Positions 16,392 to 25,128 are shown, counted from the first letter of the stretch. The stretch is 37,244 nt of DNA from Minisyncoccota bacterium (GCA_018062305.1 JAGOSK010000005.1:3917-41160), one strand, 5' to 3'. Notes: generated by a model from the sequence alone, not told the origin. Made by a program: numbers and translations.

Positions 16392-16426
16392 AAAAAAATA
16401 CCCACCGCACGTACTGTTTGGTGAGT
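16392..16426 (-). terminator. Intrinsic terminator of the 16392-16557 RNA
   Basis: On the minus strand ACTCACC (16426-16420) pairs with GGTGGGT (16406-16400), seven pairs including one T-G wobble, with a 13-nt loop. It is followed by A and a run of seven T (16398-16392). It ends about 92 nt before the ATPase start. Confidence 0.7.
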
Positions 16427-16557
16427 TTCTTTATGAGGCATCCTGCGTATCAAACCTAGACTTTAACCTAGGGTGGGTTCTCTGTGAGCGAAACCAAGGT
16501 CGCACTCAACTCGAGATCCCTGATGATATGTATTGAAGTTGATACAACAAGACACCT
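16392..16557 (-). ncRNA. Candidate structured RNA between ndk and the ATPase gene
   Basis: On the minus strand a perfect TATAAT (16564-16569) with TTGCAA 15 bp upstream (16585-16590) predicts a start near 16557. The expected transcript folds end to end: GGTGTC (16551-16556) pairs with GATGCC (16437-16442), and GTATCAA (16539-16545) pairs with TTGATAC (16447-16453), with smaller hairpins inside. A separate terminator follows at 16392-16426. It contains no credible ORF. It could be a free small RNA (6S-like in size and rod shape) or a cis-acting leader of the ATPase gene. I find no M-box, yybP-ykoY, SRP or RNase P core motif. Confidence 0.5.
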
Positions 16558-16622
16558 GAGTTCATTATATACCTATCTCAAAAATTGCAACGCTTTACAT
16601 ACTCACTCCTGCCGTTTTCTAA

Positions 16623-17258
16623 TTATTTTACCTTCCCTAAAATATCGCTCATATCAGGCGCGTAAAGAATCTTGTCTGAAACGATTGAGTAATCCACAAG
16701 TTCCTCATCAGTAAACCAATGTCGTATCTCATCTTCAGCTTCTTTAACTGAACCAGATGCGTGCACCAAATTTCGTATTGAACGATTGTCAGTTTCAGAC
16801 ATTTGATATGAATCAAGGACAAAGTCCCCTCGAATTGTTCCCACATCTGATGTAAGAGGCTCTGTTCCACCTGTTATCTTTCGTACAATTTTTACAGCAT
16901 GAGCACCTTGCCATACCATAGCTATTACTGGACCACTTGTAAGGTATGTCACCAATCTCCCAAGAATACTATGAGCTATAGCGAGAGGATCTGTCGAAGG
17001 CGGAGTTTGACCCTTATCTACAAAGCCTTTTATACTTTTCTCTCCTACCGCCTGCAGCCATCCAGCGTCGAGAGTATAGTGTTTTGAAACCATTTCCGGC
17101 GTCGGAACCATGAGTTTCATACCCACAAGCTTAAGCCCGATACGTTCATATCTACCAATAATTTCACCAATAAGTGTTCTCTGAATACCGTCGGGCTTAA
17201 TAATGACAAAAGTACGTTCGTCTTTGTGATGTGTTGGTGTTGATGCTGTATGTGTCAT
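16623..17258 (-). CDS. ndk: Nucleoside diphosphate kinase, long form
   Basis: 211 residues against about 140-150 for typical Ndk. The start ERTFVIIKPDGIQRTLIGEI and the active site NLVHASGSVKEAEDEI with H166 are canonical. The extra length lies in an insertion around residues 62-100 (GWLQAVGEKSIKGF to PLAIAHSILGR) and a C-terminal tail after HWFTDEE. The enzyme transfers phosphate from ATP to NDPs through phosphohistidine. Start 17258 is chosen over an ATG 21 nt upstream because TACACT ends 6 nt before it and the upstream residues are not Ndk-like. Confidence 0.92.
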   Translation of the reverse strand: MTHTASTPTHHKDERTFVIIKPDGIQRTLIGEIIGRYERIGLKLVGMKLMVPTPEMVSKHYTLDAGWLQAVGEKSIKGFVDKGQTPPSTDPLAIAHSILGRLVTYLTSGPVIAMVWQGAHAVKIVRKITGGTEPLTSDVGTIRGDFVLDSYQMSETDNRSIRNLVHASGSVKEAEDEIRHWFTDEELVDYSIVSDKILYAPDMSDILGKVK

Positions 17259-17262
17259 GCGA

Positions 17263-17535
17263 TTAGTGTAGCATATCACTCTTGATATTGATCCAAAGAT
17301 AATTTTCTATCATCTGTGCAAATGAATCAGATATAAAATACCCTATGCTAACGTAGAGTAAGGCTATCACTACGACAAATAATGTAAATTTAAATAAAGA
17401 CATCGCCGCTTTATAACTATCACTTTTTGACAAGAGGAACATCCAAAGCAATACAAAGATACTAAATAATACAGAGAGTCCTAAAAAGAATAGAGCGAGG
17501 TTTAGTGAACTTTCATTAAAAATTGATTCAATCAT
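17263..17535 (-). CDS. Small two-helix membrane protein, unknown
   Basis: 90 residues with hydrophobic helices near 13-35 and 47-70, joined by the polar loop SKSDSYKAAMSLFK. I recognise no family. TAATAT ends 6 nt before the ATG. It stands between the TraG-like ATPase gene (20 bp upstream) and ndk (4 bp downstream) on the same strand. The position after the translocase gene hints at, but does not show, a shared function. Confidence 0.6.
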   Translation of the reverse strand: MIESIFNESSLNLALFFLGLSVLFSIFVLLWMFLLSKSDSYKAAMSLFKFTLFVVVIALLYVSIGYFISDSFAQMIENYLWINIKSDMLH

Positions 17536-17555
17536 GTGTTGATATTACTAAAATA

Positions 17556-20500
17556 TTAAGCAGGATTTTGAGATGACGGAGAAGGTGCTGCTGGTGGTGT
17601 AAAAGTAGACCTGGCTGGTGATGTAGGTGATGAAGCACTGATTGATGCAGATGGCTCTGACGCAAAAGACGCACTGCGAAGCGGCATACTCGGAGGCACC
17701 ACAGGCTCCTTCTTATATTTTTCCATAATCAAATCTTCAACCAGAGTTCTATCTTGCCCATACTTGAGATATGAAAGTTCTTTAAGATTATCTACCACAT
17801 CAGGAGTCCCCTTGTCCGGCCAAGTGAACTCAACATTGAATGGTCGAACAGGCTTACCGCCTGAGAGCATCTTTACATAACAATTCATATTGTCGATATT
17901 CATAATGTCATTTGAAGTGAATACCGGTTCAAATTGTTTTTCCAAAAATTCAGCGTCTTCCGCACCTACTCGGAATACTCCCATGTTTCCTACGTTTCCA
18001 AATACGGCATCTTTAATATTGTCGTCGAGCTGTGCGATAAACTGATGCGCCATAGTGAGAGACAACTTGTACTTTCGAGCTTCAGAAAGAATAGTAGCAA
18101 TAGACGGTGTAGTAATGTTCTGGAACTCATCTATATATAGATAGAATGGAGGCACTTCTTTTCCAAATGAATCTACTCGAGAAAGTGCTGCCATCAAAAT
18201 CTTACCCACAAGAATAAGACCAATAAGTGATGAGTTAATGTCACCAAGTCGTCCTTTTGCAAGATTCACGAGAAGAATTTTCTTTGAATCCATTATTTCA
18301 CGGAAATTGAAGCTCGATTTTTCCTGAGCGATGATCGGTCGCATAATGTCGTTCGCCAAGAACACATCGAACTTCGAGGTGATGTATGGCACCATGTTTT
18401 GTAGTGAGCCTTCCCCTCCAGCCTTCTCAGCAATCTCTTTCCAAAACTGCACAACTACGGGGTTTTTACATCGACTAACTTTCATATCACGGAAACTTTT
18501 CACCGCCATTACTCGCGACACATCGAGAAGCGTACATCCACTATCAGGATCCTCGATTACAAGCATTGTGGCATTTCGGAAGTACTGCTCAAACATTGGA
18601 CCCATAGATTCCGGCACTCCACCATACAATTTTTGGAAAATACTAAAGAGTTCATTCACTACAAATGTTTTTTGTTCTGGATAATCTCGATTGTACTCGA
18701 GCATGTTCAAAGACATTGGTCGATCAACATGACTTGGGTCAAAATAGATGACATCTTCATATCGCTCTTTAGGAATGTGAGCGAGAATATCTTGTACATC
18801 AGAACCGTGAGGATCAATAAAACAAACACCATCGCCGTTTTTGATGTCTTGAATAATCATATTTCGAAGCATTGTAGACTTACCAGTACCTGTCTGACCG
18901 ATAACATAAAAGTGTCGAAGTCTATCCTCAGGAGTTACATATATAGGTGTATCGATGTTTCGATGTTTATTTGTACCGAGGAATAGATTTCGACGTGTTT
19001 GCTGTCCATTCCCTGCGACGCCACTTTGTGCGTCACCACCGAATCCTTTTGTTTCAGCCCCAGGCATACCAAGTGGAGCGGGGGCACTTCCAGCTTTTGA
19101 CTGTTTGAGTTGATGAGCACCTGACACAGCCTCTGTTGGGAAGTGCATAATAGTCGTGAGTTCTCGCACAGATACCGGCACAGAATGTTCTTTATCAAAC
19201 AGACGGTACGAGTAGTTGTGTGTAAGCTCTGCTAGTGCAAATTCTTTTACTCGATCGAACTTCAAACCGTTTCCCAGCGAATTCTCAAACTGTCCAAATG
19301 ATGATTCGATACTTGTGATGATATCCTCGGCACGAGAGCGATTGGCAGCTGAAGCAAGTATTCGAATATTGGTTTCAATAACAGGAGTTTGAATCTTTGC
19401 AGTTATCTGTTCAACAGTAATTGAATCAACCACTTTCGGTTCTTCTTTTTTCTCTTTATCCCCTTTTGTCACTTCTTTATATGTCTCTTTTGTAAGTTCC
19501 TTAAACCCTTTTGTAAAATTACCCCAAAGTGTATGCCGAATATCTGTGGCTTTCTTCACTGACTCGCCTTTTTGAATTTCATCAAGAGCTTCTTTGTATT
19601 GTTTATTATAATAATCTCCAGCAGGATTAAATACAATTTGAATTGCTGCACCCTCACCATCTTTTTCAATCTTGGAAAGCGCATTCAAAATTACATTAAG
19701 TGGATCATAGTCAAATTGTTCATATGTCTTTATTGGAAATATCTCTCGGCGAATTTGTTTTCCGGTAGAACCGACTGAAAAACCATCTTCATTGAAGATA
19801 TTGTAATTGTCTTTTTTCTCAGCAAGTTTGGCATTTGGGAAAATAGAGAGAAACTGCTTCTCAAATATATCTCGCTTCTGATCAGGTACCGCAACATAAA
19901 ATACGAACTCTTCCCCACCATTGGCAACTGCCAGTTCAATAGTAAACTGGTTTTCAACAAGTTCTGTTCCATATGAGGCTTTTCCACCACTTGAACCAGT
20001 ACCAGACACTGACAACATACCGGCATAGAATTGCTCCATAGATGAAATAAGTTCCTTGAGACTTTTTCTTTTCTCTTCAGCGTCCCCCTTTGATTCTGGA
20101 AGTGCTACTTCGTAGAGAGTTTGTTTGAGTGCTTTAGCCACCGGAAGTGTTTCTTTGAGGCCGTGTGATGGATATCCTTTCTTAAGATACTCCACGAGAA
20201 ATCTATGGAAGTCAGCATCTATGTGCGGGCTATTCATTCCTCTTGCCACTTGTATGGCATTCAATACACCTTTCTCCTGCATTATCTGCATAAGTCCTTC
20301 CATTCGTTTATCATGCATTTCAGGGCTTAAATCAAGGATAATTTCCCATTGTTCTTGCGCCGGCATTTTATAGTGCTCATGCAAAACTCGGTCAGCATCT
20401 TGTACACTGTAGTTTGCAATCTCGCTATCTATTATCGCCGCTCTTTCTTCTTGACGAGCTTCAGACTCTGGATGAGAAGCTAGATGCTGTTCTCTGCTTT

Positions 20501-20621
20501 GCACAACTCCACGCAAATAATCGAGTTCTTCTTGGAGAGAAGCGAACTGTTTGTTTTCGTAAACGGCAGTGGATTTTGGTTCAACCGCAATATTAGATTG
20601 CGGAAATTTTTCTTGTTGCAT
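17556..20621 (-). CDS. VirD4/TraG-like DNA-translocase ATPase (type IV secretion coupling-protein family)
   Basis: 1021 residues. Walker A, GQTGTGKST, is near residue 575, after RHFYVIG; Walker B, FYLYIDEFQN, is near 825; TMAHQFIAQLDD and the C-terminal FNVEFTWPD complete the TraD/TraG-type motor. The first 540 residues are soluble and contain charged helices and the linker GTGSSGGKAS, with no clear transmembrane anchor. The last 40 residues are Pro/Ser/Ala-rich. Relatives pump DNA or protein through membranes, and CPR bacteria often encode such ATPases with DNA-uptake or type IV-like genes. No other secretion genes are in the window. TATAAT ends 9 nt before the ATG. Confidence 0.82.
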   Translation of the reverse strand: MQQEKFPQSNIAVEPKSTAVYENKQFASLQEELDYLRGVVQSREQHLASHPESEARQEERAAIIDSEIANYSVQDADRVLHEHYKMPAQEQWEIILDLSPEMHDKRMEGLMQIMQEKGVLNAIQVARGMNSPHIDADFHRFLVEYLKKGYPSHGLKETLPVAKALKQTLYEVALPESKGDAEEKRKSLKELISSMEQFYAGMLSVSGTGSSGGKASYGTELVENQFTIELAVANGGEEFVFYVAVPDQKRDIFEKQFLSIFPNAKLAEKKDNYNIFNEDGFSVGSTGKQIRREIFPIKTYEQFDYDPLNVILNALSKIEKDGEGAAIQIVFNPAGDYYNKQYKEALDEIQKGESVKKATDIRHTLWGNFTKGFKELTKETYKEVTKGDKEKKEEPKVVDSITVEQITAKIQTPVIETNIRILASAANRSRAEDIITSIESSFGQFENSLGNGLKFDRVKEFALAELTHNYSYRLFDKEHSVPVSVRELTTIMHFPTEAVSGAHQLKQSKAGSAPAPLGMPGAETKGFGGDAQSGVAGNGQQTRRNLFLGTNKHRNIDTPIYVTPEDRLRHFYVIGQTGTGKSTMLRNMIIQDIKNGDGVCFIDPHGSDVQDILAHIPKERYEDVIYFDPSHVDRPMSLNMLEYNRDYPEQKTFVVNELFSIFQKLYGGVPESMGPMFEQYFRNATMLVIEDPDSGCTLLDVSRVMAVKSFRDMKVSRCKNPVVVQFWKEIAEKAGGEGSLQNMVPYITSKFDVFLANDIMRPIIAQEKSSFNFREIMDSKKILLVNLAKGRLGDINSSLIGLILVGKILMAALSRVDSFGKEVPPFYLYIDEFQNITTPSIATILSEARKYKLSLTMAHQFIAQLDDNIKDAVFGNVGNMGVFRVGAEDAEFLEKQFEPVFTSNDIMNIDNMNCYVKMLSGGKPVRPFNVEFTWPDKGTPDVVDNLKELSYLKYGQDRTLVEDLIMEKYKKEPVVPPSMPLRSASFASEPSASISASSPTSPARSTFTPPAAPSPSSQNPA

Positions 20622-20682
20622 ACTTCATGTATTATACCGTGAGATACGTGGAGCGTGAAGTTATTTGCGTCTAATTTTCTCT

Positions 20683-21096
20683 TTATCTTTTTGCTTTTCC
20701 TTTTTTCTTTACACTCTTATTTACGTTCTTCCTGTCAGCCTGACCCATTCCTTTATGGTTCCTAGGATACGTAGGTAAATATTCTTCAAGAAGCGCCACC
20801 TTGTCGGCAAGAGTCATTTCTTTTCGCTCAAATGCGCCGTGTTCTCGCTCGCATTTTTCCCAAGTCATATCAACTTTTTCAACTACAGTTGCAAGTCTCC
20901 ATTGATATTCACCCGCAAGGACTGACATATGACGAACTATGTCTGCATTGAATTCTTCTCTATTCTTTTTGAGTAATTTCTCATTGGACTCTTCCATATC
21001 TTGGCGAAACTGATATCGCTGGAGCTCTGACTCCTTTCTAAGCTCATCAATAAGGTTTCCAAGTTCTTTATGCAATTGTTCTTGCGTTACATTCAT
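20683..21096 (-). CDS. Coiled-coil protein, unknown
   Basis: 137 residues, almost wholly helical and charged: EQLHKELGNLIDELRKESEL and DMEESNEKLLKKNREEF give a heptad-like pattern over about 70 residues. A basic tail (NVNKSVKKKGKAKR) ends the protein. There is no signal peptide or membrane segment. I recognise no family. It lies 61 bp upstream of the TraG-like ATPase gene on the same strand and may be a partner of it. Confidence 0.65.
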   Translation of the reverse strand: MNVTQEQLHKELGNLIDELRKESELQRYQFRQDMEESNEKLLKKNREEFNADIVRHMSVLAGEYQWRLATVVEKVDMTWEKCEREHGAFERKEMTLADKVALLEEYLPTYPRNHKGMGQADRKNVNKSVKKKGKAKR

Positions 21097-21255
21097 ACCT
21101 GCATACTATCACTCCAAGATGAAGCCAAGTTCAAAAAATTCTAAAGAAACTTGTGAATAAGTCACTTCTATAGCCCTGCATAAGCTCAGAAATATACAAT
21201 AAAAATTTGTGTTGGGTAGTTGGCAAATTTTAAAACTTTAAGCCCGCTAATCATC

Positions 21256-22146
21256 CTAAACCTCCGTCAGCACTTCCGCACCCTCTGCTGTAATCACAAT
21301 AGTATGTTCAAAATGAACACTTCGCTTTCCATCTTTTGTTTTAATTGTGTAACCATCTGGTTCGAGACGAATATGTTCTTTACCTTCATTAAGAATTGGT
21401 TCAATAGCAACAACAGTTCCAGGTACGAGCGTTGGACCTTGCCCCTTTTTACCAAAGTTTGGAATAAATGGATCTTCATGGACAGAAAAACCTACTCCAT
21501 GTCCTCCAAGATATTCAGCCATATTGAATCCATACGTCTTTTTATAATACGCGTTGGCTTTCTCTATTTCAGCGCCAATGTCTCCTGTTTTAATTCCCTT
21601 TGGATATTCTGTCCGCCAATTTTTACATGCAACGAGTGCAGCATCGAGACATTCACGTCCAGCTTGCAGGAGTTTTCGTCCTCGTTCATCTGTCTTATCT
21701 TCGCCTCCGGCGCAAATAGTGATGGCACTGTCTACAATTCTTCCTTTATATGAAATACCCATATCGAGTGTCACCAGATCGCCCGGTAAAATCACCTGAA
21801 TCTTTTCATTTGGAATACCATGAACCACCACGTCATTTATAGAGAGGACCAGCGCTGCTGGAAATGGCCGATCAGCACCCTCTGGGGTATAACCAAGAAA
21901 TGCGGGAGTAGCTCCAGCCTCAGCGGTGAGTTTTCGTGCTAGGTTTTCGAGATCGAGGGAGTTAATGGTTTTTGGGTCTGCGTTTGAGCCTGAATTGGTG
22001 CCAGAGGTTGCCGCGCCACCCGAAGCCTGGTCGTGACCAGCAAAACTATCCTGTACAGCTTTTTCAAGCTCTTTTAGAATAGAGCCGAGAATCTTCCCTG
22101 CTTGTCGGAGGATCTCAATATCTTCTTTTGTCTTAGTTTGTAACAT
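21256..22146 (-). CDS. map: Methionine aminopeptidase type I with low-complexity insertion
   Basis: 296 residues from the ATG at 22146. The metal ligands are visible in order: LDMG, IVDSA, GGHGVG, AIEPI and FEHTI; the catalytic His is in VVHGIPNE. The enzyme removes the initiator Met from nascent proteins. Residues about 37-58 are a Gly/Ser/Ala/Asn-rich insertion (ASGGAATSGTNSGSNAD) between the first helix and the core, absent from typical 250-residue enzymes. TAGAGT ends 7 nt before the ATG. It follows the adenylate kinase-like gene, the usual adk-map order of spc operons, but here 7.9 kb from secY. Confidence 0.95.
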   Translation of the reverse strand: MLQTKTKEDIEILRQAGKILGSILKELEKAVQDSFAGHDQASGGAATSGTNSGSNADPKTINSLDLENLARKLTAEAGATPAFLGYTPEGADRPFPAALVLSINDVVVHGIPNEKIQVILPGDLVTLDMGISYKGRIVDSAITICAGGEDKTDERGRKLLQAGRECLDAALVACKNWRTEYPKGIKTGDIGAEIEKANAYYKKTYGFNMAEYLGGHGVGFSVHEDPFIPNFGKKGQGPTLVPGTVVAIEPILNEGKEHIRLEPDGYTIKTKDGKRSVHFEHTIVITAEGAEVLTEV

Positions 22147-22220
22147 TACCAATACTCTACACTAATATTTTGGTAATAAAAAGAGTGCCCGAGCATAGTA
22201 AAAATCTCAAAATCAAGAGC

Positions 22221-22841
22221 TTACCAACTCAACCCCTTCAAAATAGCCTGCGTCACCTGATCTATGGTCTGCTCACCACTCACATGCACAAAATCATATC
22301 CGGGATTTGTTTCAAAATATTTGAGAGCAGGCATTACATCAGTATCAAACCAGTTCAATCTTCGCTGAATTAATTCTAAACTCGCATCATCCTTTCTCCC
22401 TTCTATTTTACTCCGTGTGAAAAGATGCTTCCGTGACCACTCCGGACCTACATCAATATAGATAACAGTTGGTTTAGTCCTTTTATAAAATGAAATTGCA
22501 GAATCAAATACCAAGGCTTCATCGTATGAACGTGGCATACCATCGACGATGAGGTGTTCCTCCCCTGTCATCTCTTCTATAAGTACATGTGACCAGTTCC
22601 ATACAGCAAGAAAGTCTGGCTGACGACCACCAATATCTGCGACGTGCGCTGCGAGTTTGTTTGTGTACCCAGGTAATTTTATAAACTCTCGGAAACGCGG
22701 ACCTGTTTCAAGATACATAATTTTTCGCTTATTAGGATCCATCTTCTCAAGATGTTCACGCAAAATCTTTGCTTGAGTTCCCTTTCCACATCCTGATCGT
22801 CCTATAAAAATAAAAGTTTTTGGTTGTAGTGTAGATGGCAT
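22221..22841 (-). CDS. adk: Adenylate kinase-family nucleoside monophosphate kinase
   Basis: 206 residues. P-loop GRSGCGKGTQ (14-23), the NMP-binding region with TGPRFREF, then IVDGMPRSYDEA in place of the usual DGFPR, and a shortened LID region (RSKIEGRKDD) without zinc cysteines. The closing RRLNWFDTDVMPALKYF is Adk-like. The enzyme would balance ATP, ADP and AMP. Because the LID and NMP regions differ from standard Adk, another nucleotide specificity is possible. AATAAT ends 7 nt before the ATG. The following map gene supports the assignment. Confidence 0.7.
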   Translation of the reverse strand: MPSTLQPKTFIFIGRSGCGKGTQAKILREHLEKMDPNKRKIMYLETGPRFREFIKLPGYTNKLAAHVADIGGRQPDFLAVWNWSHVLIEEMTGEEHLIVDGMPRSYDEALVFDSAISFYKRTKPTVIYIDVGPEWSRKHLFTRSKIEGRKDDASLELIQRRLNWFDTDVMPALKYFETNPGYDFVHVSGEQTIDQVTQAILKGLSW

Positions 22842-22923
22842 GTGATTTATTATTCGTACAATACTTTTTTCAACCTATCGCGAATTTGATTAGTAAATTA
22901 TATCACAGGAACATATCTACTCC

Positions 22924-23493
22924 TTACAAAGTTTCATCTTTAATATTCAAAACAAAAATACCAATAGAGAAACTTAACAAAGACATGAGGGCGAAAATGA
23001 CCGTAAAGCCAAAGTTTTGGATTACATAACCTCCAACCAATGAAGCCACGCCAATTGAAATAGCAGTGAAACCCTCCCATCCACTCCAATCGGAAATTGA
23101 ATCCTCTTTATTTGACCACTTAGTAAAAAGACTATCAAAAGATGGATTTACCATCGCTACTGAGATACCTAGTAATATTTGTACTAGCAGCAACTCAAAG
23201 AACGTTGACACAAACATGAAGAGAAGGAATGCGAGAGAGCGAAGAAGCAGTCCAGCAGCGTACAATAATCTCTTATTTTTTATAGATGATTCAACGGATG
23301 CAAAAGTTAGAATCAGCACACCGGATACAATAGAAAACACAGCGAGTGAAGAACCCGCAGTTTCAATATCCCCTCCTATTTTTTGAATATATGTAACATA
23401 AAAAGTACTGAAAATACCAAAGATGAATGAGCCGACCGTACTGGTTGCGAGTAATATCTTAATAGCTTGGTTGTATGGTTTTTTGGTGTTCAT
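22924..23493 (-). CDS. Half-size MFS-like membrane protein
   Basis: 189 residues with six predicted helices, corresponding to one half of a 12-helix major facilitator. FYVTYIQKIGGDIETAGSSLAVFSIVSGV resembles MFS helices 1-2. The GNKR/DRxGRR loop between helices 2 and 3 is reduced to ESSIKNKRLLYAAG. The stop is followed by ordinary intergenic DNA and no second half is visible, so it is either a dimerising half-transporter or a truncated gene. No substrate can be suggested. Confidence 0.65.
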   Translation of the reverse strand: MNTKKPYNQAIKILLATSTVGSFIFGIFSTFYVTYIQKIGGDIETAGSSLAVFSIVSGVLILTFASVESSIKNKRLLYAAGLLLRSLAFLLFMFVSTFFELLLVQILLGISVAMVNPSFDSLFTKWSNKEDSISDWSGWEGFTAISIGVASLVGGYVIQNFGFTVIFALMSLLSFSIGIFVLNIKDETL

Positions 23494-23566
23494 ATTTTGT
23501 TATTAAATGTTTCATTCAGATCCTCCATTTTCTCATAGTATACAATAATGCTATAGTAAATAATAT

Positions 23567-24001
23567 ATGAACAACGAAGCCGCACCTACAACATCGCTGG
23601 TAGTACCCTCGCAGGAAGTAGTAGAGTCTGAAACTATTGATACGGCAACTGATGTATCAAATTTTGAGAGGGCTAAAAAGATGGAGGATTTGTATATCAA
23701 AAGATACATGGACGCGCACAGAACTGACCCAACGAGAGACGTGCGTGCAGAGAAGGCAAAACTCATGGACTACCTGTATGGACTTACTAATCCAGCGACT
23801 AATAGTCCCTACACGAGTGATGATTTGAATTGTATCTATCTCTATCACGTAGTTTCAGGCGACATGATTGCACATAGTCCAAGAGAAACACTTCCACCAG
23901 TGATGGAATATGATTTAAAAGATAGTGCAACTGAAGAAGGTATCATTGAAAAATTTATATTATCCCTTCCAAGACACTCCGATGAGTCTGTTTTAATATA
24001 A
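23567..24001 (+). CDS. Unrecognised soluble protein
   Basis: 144 residues, acidic, without signal peptide or membrane helix. The first 30 residues are Thr/Val/Glu-rich and look unstructured. Helical segments follow (NFERAKKMEDLYIKRYMDA, RAEKAKLMDYLYGL). I recognise no family. TATAGT ends 9 nt before the ATG, so the mRNA is probably leaderless. It converges on the IMPase-like gene across one hairpin. Confidence 0.6.
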   Translation: MNNEAAPTTSLVVPSQEVVESETIDTATDVSNFERAKKMEDLYIKRYMDAHRTDPTRDVRAEKAKLMDYLYGLTNPATNSPYTSDDLNCIYLYHVVSGDMIAHSPRETLPPVMEYDLKDSATEEGIIEKFILSLPRHSDESVLI

Positions 24002-24003
24002 AA

Positions 24004-24029
24004 GCACCGACAGATGAATCTGTCGGTGC
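24004..24029 (-). terminator. Terminator between convergent genes
   Basis: GCACCGACAGAT (24004-24015) and ATCTGTCGGTGC (24018-24029) are perfect 12-bp complements with only two bases between, so 11 pairs can form. On the minus strand TTTT follows, so it serves the IMPase-like gene (stop at 24053); action on the plus-strand gene ending at 24001 is possible. Confidence 0.8.
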
Positions 24030-24052
24030 CGTAGGTTGAGCGAAGCGGTTGC

Positions 24053-24958
24053 CTAGCGATTTTTCTCAATCCATTCGATAACCTGTGCCACTCTCGTTTC
24101 GTGAACTAGGATCTCTATATATTTTTTCCGCCTTACCTCCAATGGAAGTTCAGGGTCGAATACACAGATTTCCAAAGTTTCAGGATCAAGCTTCAAGTGC
24201 TTGATACCGAGGACGGCATTCATTCCAACGAGCGGTGTCGTATCCCATGGAGTATCGAAGCTGTTTGGTCGCATGATGATCATACCGACTTCACCCTTCC
24301 AGATACGAGCAACCGTGATACCAACACTTCCGCTCGTAACTTCCATGTCTTTGAAGACCCCTCCTTTCTCCTTTCTAATCATCTTTTGCAAGACAAGTGG
24401 AAAATTGTCAGGTGGGTTGTCCAAGAGAACATACAGTTTCCCAAGATCCTCTGTGATATTGGGCTGAAGAGGACTTTTTACTCCAAACCGAGTGCGAGTC
24501 GGTGGCATACCAGGTGCGTACTGATAGATTTCACCAGTATTGATGTCGCCAATGCAGACTGCATCAGCTTTGCCGCCAGTGACATGAGCAAGCATGCTAC
24601 TCACTCCAGTCGACTGCTTTCTGCCGTAGGCTTTGGTGCCATCAACTGGATCATCAGTGAAGTAGCGTCCGCGGGCAAAACCTACTGTGGGCTCAACTCT
24701 CAAAGCTTTTTCTTCACCGATCAAACCACCTTCCGGATCCCAGTTCCTGATTTCACGAACGTGAAATGCTTGGATTTTTAGATCCGCACTTGTCACCAAG
24801 TCATCATCCACCCCATTGTAGTGAGGCTTAGCTATCCTGCTGAAGATAGCAGCTTCCTTCTGAGCGATCTTGATTGCTCGTGTGACAATTCGGAGCATAA
24901 ACTCTCCGAGGTTTTCTTTGCGTTTGTCTTGTGTGTTTTTTTGCTTCATGGTTTTCAT
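24053..24958 (-). CDS. Inositol monophosphatase-family phosphatase
   Basis: 301 residues. The lithium-sensitive phosphatase motifs are present: LIGEE (79-83), DDPVDGT (102-108) and a late SFDTPWDTTPLVGM. The family hydrolyses phosphate from inositol, sugars, fructose bisphosphate or PAP with Mg2+; the substrate is not predictable. Codons for Arg are mixed (CGC, CGA, AGG, CGT, AGA), unlike the CGA-dominated ribosomal genes, and the gene is GC-richer. Unusually for this window, AAGGA is placed 8 nt before the ATG, after a leader with TAATAT and TATACAAT. These features suggest acquisition from another lineage. Confidence 0.8.
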   Translation of the reverse strand: MKTMKQKNTQDKRKENLGEFMLRIVTRAIKIAQKEAAIFSRIAKPHYNGVDDDLVTSADLKIQAFHVREIRNWDPEGGLIGEEKALRVEPTVGFARGRYFTDDPVDGTKAYGRKQSTGVSSMLAHVTGGKADAVCIGDINTGEIYQYAPGMPPTRTRFGVKSPLQPNITEDLGKLYVLLDNPPDNFPLVLQKMIRKEKGGVFKDMEVTSGSVGITVARIWKGEVGMIIMRPNSFDTPWDTTPLVGMNAVLGIKHLKLDPETLEICVFDPELPLEVRRKKYIEILVHETRVAQVIEWIEKNR

Positions 24959-25128
24959 GGTATTTGTCCTTTCTTCCTATTGTATATTATTGTTTTGTCT
25001 TTGTACTGTTCTGATTACACTATAGTTCCCCGTTGGCGAACGTGCTTACAAATACGATACAAATGTACACTTTATTACTTTAGTCTAGAATAGAGCTTGA
25101 TAATAAAGGATATGTAGTATATATTAAG

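Noticed and set aside
16336-16536. Plus-strand frame of 66 codons upstream of the ATPase gene
   Set aside because: It covers the candidate RNA on the other strand, has no promoter or start signal and gives a protein of odd composition.
16392-16557. M-box, yybP-ykoY, SRP RNA or RNase P RNA
   Set aside because: The conserved core sequences of these families as I know them are not present.
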